This document shows, piece by piece, positions 45,181 through 54,177 of a stretch of 64,000 nt of DNA; position 1 is the stretch's first letter; the number at the start of each line of letters is the position of its first letter. The notes under the pieces were generated by a model. It saw only the letters and a program-made list of their open reading frames with translations, was not told where the DNA came from and searched no databases. Source of the DNA: Lyngbya sp. PCC 8106 (GTDB lineage Bacteria; Cyanobacteriota; Cyanobacteriia; Cyanobacteriales; Microcoleaceae); contig NZ_AAVU01000039.1 in assembly GCF_000169095.1 (NCBI RefSeq), positions 9,426 through 73,425 of the forward strand. The letters run 5' to 3'. The translations under genes and the position numbers were made by a program.

Positions 45181-45738
45181 TTATGATGTCTTTAAATTCT
45201 CAACTAACCAATTAAACTTAGCCTCCGCCAACTCCAAAAAATCTTGTTTACTCTCAGTCATATCCTCTGTATCCTGTTCCATATCTTCGAGAGAAGGATC
45301 ATCAACTTCATATCCCAAACGCCTAACCGTTCCCCGCATCCGACTCGCTAAACAGAGACATATTCCTTGATAAAATCGAGAAGCAAAGCCCGCATTTTTA
45401 TGGAGTTGAGAGATTAATTCAAAGCGAGGAACAACCAAAACCAAACTTTCTTCCAGTGCTTTCACCGTCGCCAAAGGAGGACGATTATCAATAAATGAAA
45501 TTTCCCCCACCACTTCTCCTTCAACTAACCGAGCGAGTTCTCGCTCTCCATTGGGAGAAATAGACACACTTAATACCCCTTTTAAAACAATATAAAGCGC
45601 ACTAATCGTTCGACCTTCATAAATCAGTGTTTCCCCCGGAGGAATCACTTGTGTTTTGCCTCGATTAATAATCCAACATAAATCTTGATCATCCAGTCCG
45701 CCCAGAATAAATAGAGCTTTTTTAGGTTGTTCAATCAT
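45181..45738 (-). CDS. Cyclic-nucleotide-binding domain protein
   Basis: This is a 185-residue protein with a cNMP-binding beta-roll (about 20-125): VIPPGETLIYEGRTISALYI, then LARLVEGEVVGEISFIDNRP and PPLATVKALEESLVLVVPR. The canonical phosphate-binding cassette (GE-x-x-x-L-x-x-x-x-R-x-A) is altered to GEISFIDNRPPLATV, so ligand binding is uncertain. A helical acidic tail follows, with no DNA-binding HTH. It is probably a regulatory module rather than a Crp-type transcription factor. Convergent with the Rieske gene. Confidence 0.85.
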   Translation of the reverse strand: MIEQPKKALFILGGLDDQDLCWIINRGKTQVIPPGETLIYEGRTISALYIVLKGVLSVSISPNGERELARLVEGEVVGEISFIDNRPPLATVKALEESLVLVVPRFELISQLHKNAGFASRFYQGICLCLASRMRGTVRRLGYEVDDPSLEDMEQDTEDMTESKQDFLELAEAKFNWLVENLKTS

Positions 45739-45831
45739 TGGTTTTGAGAGTTTGTAAAAGTGCTTTTTGATCTGAAAATAAAAACATTAAAACTCGCTTC
45801 TGCTTAACGCTAAACTCCAAAAAATAAACTC

Positions 45832-46452
45832 CTATTCCTCCTCTTGTGTCACCTTTGTTACCTGATCAATAAACCGAATCAACCCTTCGTGAAACTTATT
45901 TGGCGCTTTCATATAGCAAGCATGACCGACTTTGGCTAAAATAAGCTTCCGAGCATTGGGCATGAGTTTCACTAAAATATCCGCCTGTTCAACCGGAATA
46001 ATCCGATCTTCACTTCCCCAAATGGCTAAAGTCGGAAGTTCAATTCCCTGAAGCTGTTGACTCATTTTCATAATTCCCACCGGAGCGATCGCCACAAACC
46101 CCTGAAGATCCTGTGAATGTTTGACCAGAAAAGAAAGACTGTAAGTTCCACTCATCGATGGAGACACTAAAATAGCCTTCTGGAGATTCAATTTAGCAAT
46201 CAATTTTGGTAAAAATTCACTATGATAGTCGGAAATTGATTCAGACTGACCATAACCCGGCAAATCAATCGCAATCACATGGAAGTTTTTCTGAGTTAAG
46301 CGCTTGAGTGTACCCAGATCTTTCCAGGTTTTCGCATTAAAACTCGCGCCATGCAGAAACAATACAGACGGATTTTGCGGATCTCCTCCCTCCAGATAAT
46401 GAATATTTGCGGTTTGAATCTTGATAACCTTTGATGCTATTGCATATTCCAT
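45832..46452 (-). CDS. Alpha/beta hydrolase (ABHD14-like)
   Basis: This is a 206-residue hydrolase, starting at ATG 46452 (MEYAIASKVIKIQTANIHYL) or at 46482. Oxyanion region LFLHGASFNAKTWKDLGTL; nucleophile Ser in VSPSMSGTYSLSF; acid Asp in GSEDRIIPVEQADILVKLMP; His in KVGHACYMKAPNKFH. The catalytic triad is complete. The shape resembles CCG1-interacting factor B/ABHD14 proteins. Substrate unknown. It lies 93 bp upstream of the cNMP-binding gene on the same strand. Confidence 0.85.
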   Translation of the reverse strand: MEYAIASKVIKIQTANIHYLEGGDPQNPSVLFLHGASFNAKTWKDLGTLKRLTQKNFHVIAIDLPGYGQSESISDYHSEFLPKLIAKLNLQKAILVSPSMSGTYSLSFLVKHSQDLQGFVAIAPVGIMKMSQQLQGIELPTLAIWGSEDRIIPVEQADILVKLMPNARKLILAKVGHACYMKAPNKFHEGLIRFIDQVTKVTQEEE

Positions 46453-46593
46453 AAAGGGATTAATATAAATTAAACAAAACACCTGAATTGATCAGGATTT
46501 TATTTAAACATCCTAGCTTATTATATCTTAGAGGCTCGGAGAGGGTTTATATTAAATTAAGAAAGTTGATCACAATTGTTTCTAATAGGTGCT

Positions 46594-48075
46594 ATGGCAA
46601 TCGACCGTTTACCTGAGTCTCCGCGTCCGAATCCCGTAGATCACCAACCCTTTCCCAAGGTTCGCTTATTCACCATGTTTCGGCTCGGTTTATTTCAGAT
46701 GGGATTGGGCATTATGTCCTTGCTCACCCTGGGAGTCATTAACCGAGTGATGATCGATGAGTTGAAAGTTCCGGCTCTGATGGCCGCAGGTGCGATCGCC
46801 ATGTACCAATTAGTCGCCCCGGCTCGCATTTGGTTTGGTCAGATGTCCGATGCCAAGCCCCTATTCGGACACCATCGCAGTGGCTACATCTGGTTAGGTG
46901 CCATCGTGTTTACGACTGTCTCCTTCCTCGCCTTACAGGTAACATGGCAGTTGGGAAACAGCTTGCAAAATACAGGCTTGAGTGGAGTTACCTACGCTTG
47001 GACGGCCCTCCTCGCCCTCGTTTTTGCCCTCTACGGCTTGGCACTCAGCGCCAGTTCTACTCCGTTTGCGGCGTTATTATTTGATGTTTCCGATGAAGAT
47101 AACCGCTCTAAACTGGTGAGTATTGTTTGGTCGATGTTGATGATCGGGATTGTGATCGGAGCTATTATTAGTTCAAAACTCCTCAACCGTCCCGAAATTT
47201 GCGGCACCGATATTCTCTCCTATAGCCCCACTCAAACGGGTAGTGTCGTTAATATTCCTCAATTACAATCCGTCATTAATCCCCTATTTATCATCGTTCC
47301 CGCTATTGTTTTTGGGTTGTGTCTGCTCTCAACCGTCGGCGTTGAAAAGCGATTTTCCCGCTATGCTAGTCGTTCCCGTGTTGTCGAACGAGAAGACCAA
47401 ATTACCCTGTCTCGCGCGTTACGAATCTTAACCGCCAGTCGTCAAACGGGTTTATTTTTCAGCTTCCTGCTGGTGATGAGTATCAGTCTATTTATGCAGG
47501 ATGCCGTACTCGAACCCTATGGCGGCGAAGTGTTTGGAATGTGTATTTCCGAAACCACCCAACTCAACGCCTTTTTTGGGATGGGAACCTTAGCCGGAAT
47601 TGCGACAACGGGTTTTTTAATCACTCCCCGTTTAGGCAAGAAAAATACCGTTAAAGTCGGTTGTATTGGGACTATCGTGTGTTTGAGTTTATTTATCGCC
47701 TCGGGCTTCATTGCCGACCCCGGAATGCTCAAAGGCGGGTTATTGCTATTTGGGGTTGCTTCGGGAGTCCTGACCGCCGGGGCTATTGGGTTAATGCTCG
47801 ACTTAACGGCGGCGGAAACAGCCGGAACCTTTATTGGTGCCTGGGGACTCGCTCAAGCCATGGCACGCGGTTTAGCAACGATCCTCGGAGGGGCTGTTTT
47901 AGATTTAGGTCGCTCTCTGTTTAGCATTCCTGTCCTGGCTTATAGTCTGGTATTTGCGGTACAAGCAGTGGGGATGATGGTGGCTATTTCCTTACTCAGT
48001 CGCGTTAATATTCGGGAGTTCCAGGAAAATGCCCAAAAAGCGATCGCCACCGTTTTAGAAAGTGAATTAGATTAG
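46594..48075 (+). CDS. PucC/BCD-family MFS transporter (chlorophyll-delivery-like)
   Basis: This is a 493-residue membrane protein with about 12 helices; ATG 46594 is preferred to the TTG at 46576. The family pattern is PFPKVRLFTMFRLGLFQMGL, then MYQLVAPARIWFGQMSDAKP and GHHRSGYIWLGAI. It is the BCH/PucC branch of MFS, which in purple bacteria serves light-harvesting complex assembly and in cyanobacteria is a chlorophyll-related or unknown transporter. Codon use is more GC-rich than in its neighbours, as expected of a well-expressed conserved gene. A hairpin follows the stop. Confidence 0.88.
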   Translation: MAIDRLPESPRPNPVDHQPFPKVRLFTMFRLGLFQMGLGIMSLLTLGVINRVMIDELKVPALMAAGAIAMYQLVAPARIWFGQMSDAKPLFGHHRSGYIWLGAIVFTTVSFLALQVTWQLGNSLQNTGLSGVTYAWTALLALVFALYGLALSASSTPFAALLFDVSDEDNRSKLVSIVWSMLMIGIVIGAIISSKLLNRPEICGTDILSYSPTQTGSVVNIPQLQSVINPLFIIVPAIVFGLCLLSTVGVEKRFSRYASRSRVVEREDQITLSRALRILTASRQTGLFFSFLLVMSISLFMQDAVLEPYGGEVFGMCISETTQLNAFFGMGTLAGIATTGFLITPRLGKKNTVKVGCIGTIVCLSLFIASGFIADPGMLKGGLLLFGVASGVLTAGAIGLMLDLTAAETAGTFIGAWGLAQAMARGLATILGGAVLDLGRSLFSIPVLAYSLVFAVQAVGMMVAISLLSRVNIREFQENAQKAIATVLESELD

Positions 48076-48077
48076 TA

Positions 48078-48138
48078 GGGTGGGTGAGAGCAACAAAATT
48101 TCGATTTCAGCAGTTAAGTTATCGGTTCTCACCCACCC
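48078..48138 (+). other. Long inverted repeat after the PucC-family gene
   Basis: GGGTGGGTGAG (48078-48088) is matched exactly by CTCACCCACCC (48128-48138), with a 39-nt loop. It begins 2 bp after the stop. No T-run follows directly (CTCTACCAAACTTTTT comes 14-20 nt later). It may end the transcript or be a palindromic repeat adjoining the island repeat at 48155. Confidence 0.55.
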
Positions 48139-48154
48139 CTCTACCAAACTTTTT

Positions 48155-48293
48155 CCGCGCGTCAAAAGAGTAGGGGGGGTTGACAACCCGGAGCGCGATC
48201 GCTTAGAATCATGTTGTGGGGTTAACCTGAAGCTACGCATGACTAATAAATCAACACAGATTCCACAAGTCACACCATACAGGTCAATCCAAC
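48155..48293 (+). repeat. Island-flanking repeat, left copy (139 bp)
   Basis: It is nearly identical to 56544-56680 in the same orientation. Shared blocks include CCGCGCGTCAAAAG, a dyad GGGTTGACAACCC, GAGCGCGATCGCTTAGAATC and GTTGTGGGGTTAACCTGAAG, then GACTAATAAATCAACAC and AGGTCAATCCAAC. Differences are an A/G change and two extra G in the G-run, plus a few substitutions near the end. It encodes nothing. The copies are 8.4 kb apart. Confidence 0.9.
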
Positions 48294-48356
48294 TCAGTAA
48301 GCAGTGCGATCGCTTAGAATTGACTCAAAATCCATGGGATTATTTCATTGAGAACC

Positions 48357-48590
48357 ATGAAATTTACACTTCAAGCCATTTATGAACAAGGAATGCTGCG
48401 ACTCATGCAGCCCGTCGATCTCCCTGAAGGAACATCAGTAAAAGTAATCATTACTGCCAATGACTCGACTCAGGAGGAGAACAATCCCGCCGATATTTTG
48501 GCTCAAATTGCCGCATTACCTTTAGAAAGCGATCAAGAAAATTTTTCTGGACGTGACCACGATCAAATTCTCTATTCCCATCAGAAGTAG
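48357..48590 (+). CDS. AF2212/DUF104-type antitoxin
   Basis: A 77-residue protein starting at ATG 48357. The N-terminal half, TLQAIYEQGMLRLMQPVDLP followed by EGTSVKVIIT, is the DUF104 pattern, which occurs as antitoxin of PIN-domain toxins. The C-terminal half is the flexible toxin-binding part. Only 3 bp separate its stop from the toxin start, so the two are coupled. A second partial copy of CGATCGCTTAGAAT lies just upstream. Confidence 0.82.
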   Translation: MKFTLQAIYEQGMLRLMQPVDLPEGTSVKVIITANDSTQEENNPADILAQIAALPLESDQENFSGRDHDQILYSHQK

Positions 48591-48593
48591 ATC

Positions 48594-48989
48594 ATGATAT
48601 TCGTAGATACGAGCGCTTGGTTTGCTAGTGTCGTTCCTTCAGATCCCGACCATCAAGCCGTCAGTATCTGGATGCGTCAAAATACCGAGGCTCTTCTGAC
48701 AACAGACTATATCGTTGATGAAACACTGACACTGTTAAGAGCCAGAAAAGAAACGGCGCGATCGCTCGCTATGGGACAAGCATTTTTTTCAGGTCAGCTT
48801 GGTACACTCTACTTTCTCACCGAAGCCGACATTCAGTTAACATGGCAAGTTTTTAGCCAATTTTCCGATAAAGAGTGGAGTTTTACCGATTGTAGCAGCA
48901 AAGTCATTATCGAAAAATTACAAATCAGCAAAGCCCTCAGTTTAGACAATCATTTTCGTCAATTTGGCTCGATTACTGTAATTCCCTAA
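48594..48989 (+). CDS. PIN-domain toxin (VapC-like)
   Basis: This is a 131-residue PIN-domain ribonuclease. The four acidic residues are visible: Asp5 (IFVDTSAW), Glu43 (VDETLTLLR), Asp99 (SFTDCSSKVI) and Asp118 (ALSLDNHFRQFG). It is paired with the DUF104 antitoxin. It probably cleaves RNA, and the pair may stabilise the adjacent island. Confidence 0.88.
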   Translation: MIFVDTSAWFASVVPSDPDHQAVSIWMRQNTEALLTTDYIVDETLTLLRARKETARSLAMGQAFFSGQLGTLYFLTEADIQLTWQVFSQFSDKEWSFTDCSSKVIIEKLQISKALSLDNHFRQFGSITVIP

Positions 48990-49321
48990 AACTGAAATGA
49001 TCAAACTTCCGGGTTAATGCCCTGCGATTCTCCGATGGAGACGCTACGCTTGGCGCAACAACCCCGCCAGCCAGTCGTTCCGCCCGAAGACGTTCAATCG
49101 TAGCCCGTTCATCCCCCGTCAACAAAAAATTCCCTTGAGCGATCGCACGCATATTGTCCGTCTGGGTGGAGGCTCACCAGTGTCGGTTGAATCGAATCAG
49201 TCAGTAAAATACTCTGGGGATGCTCCTGAAAGTTTTTCACAAAATTACCATCGGAGTCAGGGAGTTGAGTATGATCCCGCAGGGAGGTAATTCCCAGTTC
49301 AGAAAAGTTGGCGATGGTCAT
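48973..49321 (-). pseudogene. Frameshifted small gene of unknown family
   Basis: The first frame from ATG 49321 reads MTIANFSELGITSLRDHTQL, then PDSDGNFVKNFQEHPQSILL, and stops being sensible near 49165. A second frame then continues (DNMRAIAQGNFLLTGDERAT, then IERLRAERLAGGVV) to a TAA at 48973-48975. The break suggests a frameshift in a former gene of about 110 residues. Its last part overlaps the toxin's 3' end and contains a scattered repeat (GGAGACGCTACGC-type). The family is unknown to me. Confidence 0.5.
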
Positions 49322-49451
49322 AGTTAATAGTTTCTCATCGCAGAGTATGAAAAACAGTATAGCATTTGGGAGGTGCGGGAGTGATCGGCTACACTCTTGC
49401 TGTATTTCTATTTTTTGCTATCCGAAATATTTATATTTATTCATCAAACTC

Positions 49452-49483
49452 CCGCCTTTTTCCGCCTTTTTCCGCCTTTTCCC
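49452..49483. repeat. Three tandem 10-bp units (CGCCTTTTTC)
   Basis: CGCCTTTTTC is repeated with small variation about three times at 49452-49483, in the 370-bp gap before the WXG100/FtsK operon. The rest of the gap (49322-49692) shows no ORF; GGAAGG just upstream of ATG 49693 serves as ribosome-binding site. Confidence 0.65.
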
Positions 49484-49692
49484 GACTTGCCAGTATTAAT
49501 ATGACCAAATTACAATAAAGTCACTGCCAAAATGATGTGTCAAATATTTGATATTGTAACAGCTTGTTATCAAGTTTGAGGGGCTACATTAAGCGAGCAG
49601 TCCAATCCAGAACGATTTCCGTATAGCAAGTTACATACAGTCTTCAAACTAAAATTACTTGATTTAACAAATTACTCTGGGAAGGCAAAACA

Positions 49693-50343
49693 ATGAGTCA
49701 AAGCGTTCAAGCAACTCCAGACGAAAAACTTCTTCAAGACTATTACCAAGCTCTTGATGCTATCAATACTCAACATTTAAAGCTGCTAGATGCTCAACTA
49801 GAATTGAGTTGGCATAATTCTCGCAAAAAAGAAGCTTATAAATTAGCACAAGAATTGGGCTGCAATAATATTTTGTCCTTAGCAAAGGCTGAGAATATTA
49901 ATTATCAAACTACAGATAGAATTCGTCTCAATAATTATTTCCAAAACACATCAAATATTGTAGCAAAATTGAAAACCCTTGTTCAAGAAAAGAAAAAAAA
50001 TATAAACGCAAAAAATGAAAATATTACAAGTTTAAAAGAAACTCAAAAAAATGAATTAGAAGCATCCAAAATCAACCAATCATCGATTTTAGAACAATTA
50101 AAAGGAGAGCGATCAGAAACTGTGAAGTTATTGCAACAGATGAATCAAAATCTGGAATCTCTAAAAACACAAAAAATGCTTTATTTGATTTCTGTAGTAG
50201 TTTTTGCTGTTATCATAACACATTTATTTAGCAAGGTTCCCATGTCTATGCCCAGTGGTCGTTTCTGGATTCCTGCATTTTTTACATCTGCATATTTTAT
50301 CATTATTTTTGATGGTATATCTATACAAAAAAAAGATAAATAG
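49693..50343 (+). CDS. Coiled-coil protein with two C-terminal membrane helices
   Basis: This is a 216-residue protein. Residues 1-155 are helical and charged, with a coiled coil (AKLKTLVQEKKKNINAKNEN, then LKETQKNELEASKINQSS and LLQQMNQNLESLKTQ). Two hydrophobic helices follow (MLYLISVVVFAVIITHLF; WIPAFFTSAYFIIIF), with a basic end. I know no family for it. It is the first gene of the run with the FtsK/SpoIIIE ATPase, 73 bp before it. It could anchor the otherwise soluble ATPase at the membrane; that is inference from topology. Confidence 0.7.
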   Translation: MSQSVQATPDEKLLQDYYQALDAINTQHLKLLDAQLELSWHNSRKKEAYKLAQELGCNNILSLAKAENINYQTTDRIRLNNYFQNTSNIVAKLKTLVQEKKKNINAKNENITSLKETQKNELEASKINQSSILEQLKGERSETVKLLQQMNQNLESLKTQKMLYLISVVVFAVIITHLFSKVPMSMPSGRFWIPAFFTSAYFIIIFDGISIQKKDK

Positions 50344-50416
50344 TAGCATTTTTAATTGACAAGGTTGACGGCAAATTGGGTATTATTGTCTTAGATAAAA
50401 TAGAACAAAAAAGAAA

Positions 50417-53400
50417 ATGAAAGGTCTTTCAAAAATATTTAAAGAAATCAAACAACTCATTCAAGAACGAGAAGCAAAACAGCTTCATCAATCCGAATTA
50501 GAATATCAAATTAATCAAGAAAGCGTGCGTTTAGAGCCTGCACTTCAATCAATTGAAATTGAATTTGATAAAAAAATTGAACAAGTGGAGGAAGAAATCA
50601 AATCCAGTGAGATTAAATATAATGAAAAAGAACAAGAAGTTAAAAATCAAGGACTGCTTAATATTTCGCATATTTATGAGGAAATAAAACTTGCTGGGCA
50701 AGTGGCTGACTATCAAAAAGATTTATTTGAACAACAATGGTTACAGCAACAACAAAACATTACCGAAATTAGAAGTGAACTAGATCACCCCCGCTTATTA
50801 TCAGCCTCATGGAATGATCCCCGTTGGACACCTTCAGAGAATAGGGATAGCTATAAACCTCAAAATGGTGGTCTGGCTCCTGGTGTTTTACGAATTGGTG
50901 AATTTTTACTGGAGCAAGTGCAGCCACCCGCTAGAGTTCCAGCATTGATACCAATCCGAGATTTTTCCAATCATTTAACCAACTTTAAGCCCGGACACAT
51001 TGCAATTTTTAGCAGTGATGCGGAATCGCGACAAGCCGCACTTGCGGGTTTAGAGTCTATCGCTTTGCGAGTCGTCAGTACCTTCCCCGTCAGAAAATTA
51101 AAAGGAATATTTATTGACCCGGTAAGCATGGGAAATACTTTTCCCTTCAAGAATTTACATCAATTTATTTCAGGTCAGAAAACCTATACTCGCAGTGATG
51201 ATATCAGAGAACAACTGCGAGGGTTGACCGAACATATTGAACAAGTTCTGCAAAACTACTTAGGGAAAAATTATCAAAGCATCGAAGATTATAATATTGC
51301 CGCTCAGTCTGTAGCAGAACCCTATCGCTATTTATTTATTGCTGATTTTCCGAGTGGCTTTGACAACAACTCGTGGGAAGATCTGAAAAGTATCTTGTTA
51401 AATGGGTCTAGGGCGGGTGTTTATGTGATTTTACATATTGACGAAAGTTTAGAAAAACCGAAAAACTTTGACTACAGAACATTTGAGGATTTTTGTACCG
51501 TTATTAGCCCGACACATGGCTTGAATGTGGGAGCAAAACCCAAGCAGGGCAATGTTTATTCGGGATATGTTACGAGTTTGACATCTGGGGGTGCTTATGT
51601 TGAATTTCTGCCCGATACCCAAGGATTTGTACCAACCAACAAATTAGTAGATAGAAGAATAGAAAGACCCGAACAAGCGGTTTCTGTCGGACAAAAAGTT
51701 GTAGTTAAAGTTTACTCAATTAATAGTCGAGACGAAATTGAACTAACTTGTTTAGATATCAATCCGACTGAAGAAGCTGCGGCTCGACAAAAGGATTTTC
51801 GTTCATCTCAAAATACCAGTCACACTTTATTTGAGTTGAAGTTACCTAATGATTTGGTTTTCAAAGTTGCACTAGATGAACCACCAGGTAATGAACAATT
51901 CAATCAAATCCTACAAATCATTACAGAAGAAGCGAAAAAAGTTAGCGTAGAAACTCTACCCTTTTCCAAACTTTATCCCCAACAAGCATGGTCTGAGGAT
52001 AGCAGGAAAGAAATCAGAGCGCCTATCGGTTTAATGGGTGCAATGGATCAATTAGAATTTTGGTTGGGTGAAAATGAAGACAAACAACTGGTCAGTCATG
52101 GTTTGTTAGCGGGTAAAACAGGTTCGGGTAAAAGTTATACGCTTCATGCAATTATTATTAGTTTGGCGCTGAGATATGCTCCCGATGAGTTGGAGTTATA
52201 TTTGCTTGACTTTAAAGAGGGTGTAGAGTTTCAAATGTACGTCGATCCAGAAAAGGGAGAAACTTCTCAGAATACCGAAGAATTGAACGAAGAAAAAGCT
52301 TTACCCCATGCCAAAATTGTCTCGATTGAAAGCGATCGCGAATTTGGATTAAGTGTTTTAGAGTATGTCAATAAACAAATCGAAGAACGCAGCATCAAGT
52401 TTAAATCGGCAGGAAACTTAAACAAATTGCAAGATTACCGAGATAAAACTGGAGAAAAAATGCCACGCATTTTAGTGGTCATTGATGAGTTTCAGTATAT
52501 GTTCCAGGAAAATGATAATATTACCCGCAATCTGAACACAGTAATGGATAATATAACCCGACAAGGACGTGCATTTGGGATTCATTTCTTAATTGCATCT
52601 CAGTCTCCTAATGTGCCGAATATGAGTCGAGGTATTTACTCACAGATTGACCTGAGAATGGCACAGCAAATGGATAAAAGTACAGCATCTTCAGTATTAG
52701 CAGAAGGAAATACCGATGCCGTAGATTTGCTGGATAAGCCTGGTAAAGTGATCTATAACAAAGATTATGGTAAGAAAAATCAAAATGAGATCGGTCAAGT
52801 CGCTGATATTTCTGCTAAAGAAAGATACAATGCTTTAGTTAATATTCAGTCTATTGTCAATCAAAATAATTATCAACGCTCAGAACCTTTAATTTTATTT
52901 AATGGATCTCGACCGACTAAATTAAGTCATAATCGACAATTAGTTAAATTATCCGAGATGACTGAATGGCTCTCCCTGAAAGAATTAAATAAACAAATTA
53001 TTAAAGAACCAGATTGGATAGTTCAAGAAACTCCGGGAGTTGCTTGGCTGGGAGAACCGATGAGAATTGGCAATCACACCAAAGCGATTTTCCGTCGTCG
53101 TCCCCGCAATAACATGATGATAGTTGGATCTTCTGAAGAAATTGTTTTTGGAATTATTGGGGGAATATTAATCAGTTTAATTCATTGCTATCAACCCCAA
53201 AAAGCACGGTTTATGATTGCTGATTTATCCATTCCTGATGAAGATAATCACTGGACAGAAATGACCCTCAATTTCAGAAATGCGTTTAACTCTTACTTCC
53301 CCACCCAAATTGCTAAACGTTTTGCAGATCCAGATTGTCAAGTTATTAAAGCTGAAACTTTATTAACCCAGACCTATGAAGAATTTGAAAGACGTTTAAA

Positions 53401-53869
53401 ACAAAGAGAAGAAAACCCAGACCAAAATCCCGATGATTTAGGAGATTCCCTATTTTTTGTCTATGCGGTGGGAGGGTTAAACCGAGCGCAAAATTTGCGT
53501 CCCGTTATGGGTCGTCGTAGTGAAGAACCTTCCGAAGACGCCGAAAAACTACTCAAGCTAATTTCTCAAGGGTCTGAATTGGGTATCCATACTATTTTCT
53601 GGTTAGAAGATATGAAAACATTTCTCAAACTGACCGGGGATAATCGTTCTTGGCTCACCCATTTTGACCTGCGGGTTGGCTTGACAATGCCGGGAGATGA
53701 TTCTCGATTACTATTAGGAGAAGTCTATGCTGAAAAGTTGCCACGACTCAGAGCTTATTTTCGTGATGATTCGGCGACAGCAGGTTTAGAGAAATTTAAG
53801 CCTTATGCAGTCCCCACGAAAGAAGAAATTGGCGAATACTGCCATAATTTTGAACAACGGTTGACGTGA
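50417..53869 (+). CDS. FtsK/SpoIIIE-type ATPase with embedded S1 domain (EssC-like)
   Basis: This is a 1150-residue protein. Residues 1-125 are a coiled coil. About 160-365 is a degenerate ATPase-like domain (P-loop position IFSSDAESRQ near 199, unlike GxxGxGK). 378-448 is an S1/OB-fold domain (GNVYSGYVTSLTSGGAYVEF, then DTQGFVPTNKLV and SVGQKVVVKVYSINSRDEIE). About 475-800 is an active FtsK/SpoIIIE domain with Walker A GKTGSGKS at 566-573 and Walker B VVIDEFQYMF with Asp690-Glu691. From about 870 to 1150 is a third, degenerate ATPase-like domain (MIVGSSEEIVFG at 904). Three ATPase-like modules recall EssC of type VII systems, but there is no FHA domain or membrane helix. WXG100-like genes follow. 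Confidence 0.85.
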   Translation: MKGLSKIFKEIKQLIQEREAKQLHQSELEYQINQESVRLEPALQSIEIEFDKKIEQVEEEIKSSEIKYNEKEQEVKNQGLLNISHIYEEIKLAGQVADYQKDLFEQQWLQQQQNITEIRSELDHPRLLSASWNDPRWTPSENRDSYKPQNGGLAPGVLRIGEFLLEQVQPPARVPALIPIRDFSNHLTNFKPGHIAIFSSDAESRQAALAGLESIALRVVSTFPVRKLKGIFIDPVSMGNTFPFKNLHQFISGQKTYTRSDDIREQLRGLTEHIEQVLQNYLGKNYQSIEDYNIAAQSVAEPYRYLFIADFPSGFDNNSWEDLKSILLNGSRAGVYVILHIDESLEKPKNFDYRTFEDFCTVISPTHGLNVGAKPKQGNVYSGYVTSLTSGGAYVEFLPDTQGFVPTNKLVDRRIERPEQAVSVGQKVVVKVYSINSRDEIELTCLDINPTEEAAARQKDFRSSQNTSHTLFELKLPNDLVFKVALDEPPGNEQFNQILQIITEEAKKVSVETLPFSKLYPQQAWSEDSRKEIRAPIGLMGAMDQLEFWLGENEDKQLVSHGLLAGKTGSGKSYTLHAIIISLALRYAPDELELYLLDFKEGVEFQMYVDPEKGETSQNTEELNEEKALPHAKIVSIESDREFGLSVLEYVNKQIEERSIKFKSAGNLNKLQDYRDKTGEKMPRILVVIDEFQYMFQENDNITRNLNTVMDNITRQGRAFGIHFLIASQSPNVPNMSRGIYSQIDLRMAQQMDKSTASSVLAEGNTDAVDLLDKPGKVIYNKDYGKKNQNEIGQVADISAKERYNALVNIQSIVNQNNYQRSEPLILFNGSRPTKLSHNRQLVKLSEMTEWLSLKELNKQIIKEPDWIVQETPGVAWLGEPMRIGNHTKAIFRRRPRNNMMIVGSSEEIVFGIIGGILISLIHCYQPQKARFMIADLSIPDEDNHWTEMTLNFRNAFNSYFPTQIAKRFADPDCQVIKAETLLTQTYEEFERRLKQREENPDQNPDDLGDSLFFVYAVGGLNRAQNLRPVMGRRSEEPSEDAEKLLKLISQGSELGIHTIFWLEDMKTFLKLTGDNRSWLTHFDLRVGLTMPGDDSRLLLGEVYAEKLPRLRAYFRDDSATAGLEKFKPYAVPTKEEIGEYCHNFEQRLT

Positions 53870-53884
53870 TTAGGAGATTGTAGG

Positions 53885-54163
53885 ATGTCAAAAGATCTGG
53901 ATATTGACGAACAAGAGTTAGCCAAATTTATTGCAGCTTTGTCTGATTTTCAAGATTTAACAACTGATAAATTTAAGGCAGTTGAAGGAGCTTGGAGAAA
54001 ATGTGATGATTCTTGGAAAGGAGAAAGTAAAGACAAATTTACTAAAGATTTCGACCAAACCAAAGACATGGTACAAAGAGCCTTAGAAGCGGGAGACGAT
54101 GCCTTAGAATGGCTCAGAAAGTTTGATGATATCTTGAAAGAGTTTGATCAAAATTATAAATAA
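53885..54163 (+). CDS. WXG100-like protein (WKG motif)
   Basis: A 92-residue, all-helical acidic protein. The central turn carries W-K-G at residues 44-46 (DDSWKGESKDKFTKDF), flanked by two helices of about 35 residues, the WXG100/ESAT-6 hairpin plan. WXG100 proteins are substrates and partners of type VII secretion ATPases. AGGAG precedes its ATG, 15 bp after the ATPase stop, so the two are co-transcribed. Secretion is not shown; the match is to fold and motif. Confidence 0.78.
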   Translation: MSKDLDIDEQELAKFIAALSDFQDLTTDKFKAVEGAWRKCDDSWKGESKDKFTKDFDQTKDMVQRALEAGDDALEWLRKFDDILKEFDQNYK

Positions 54164-54177
54164 AAGGAGAAAAGGTT

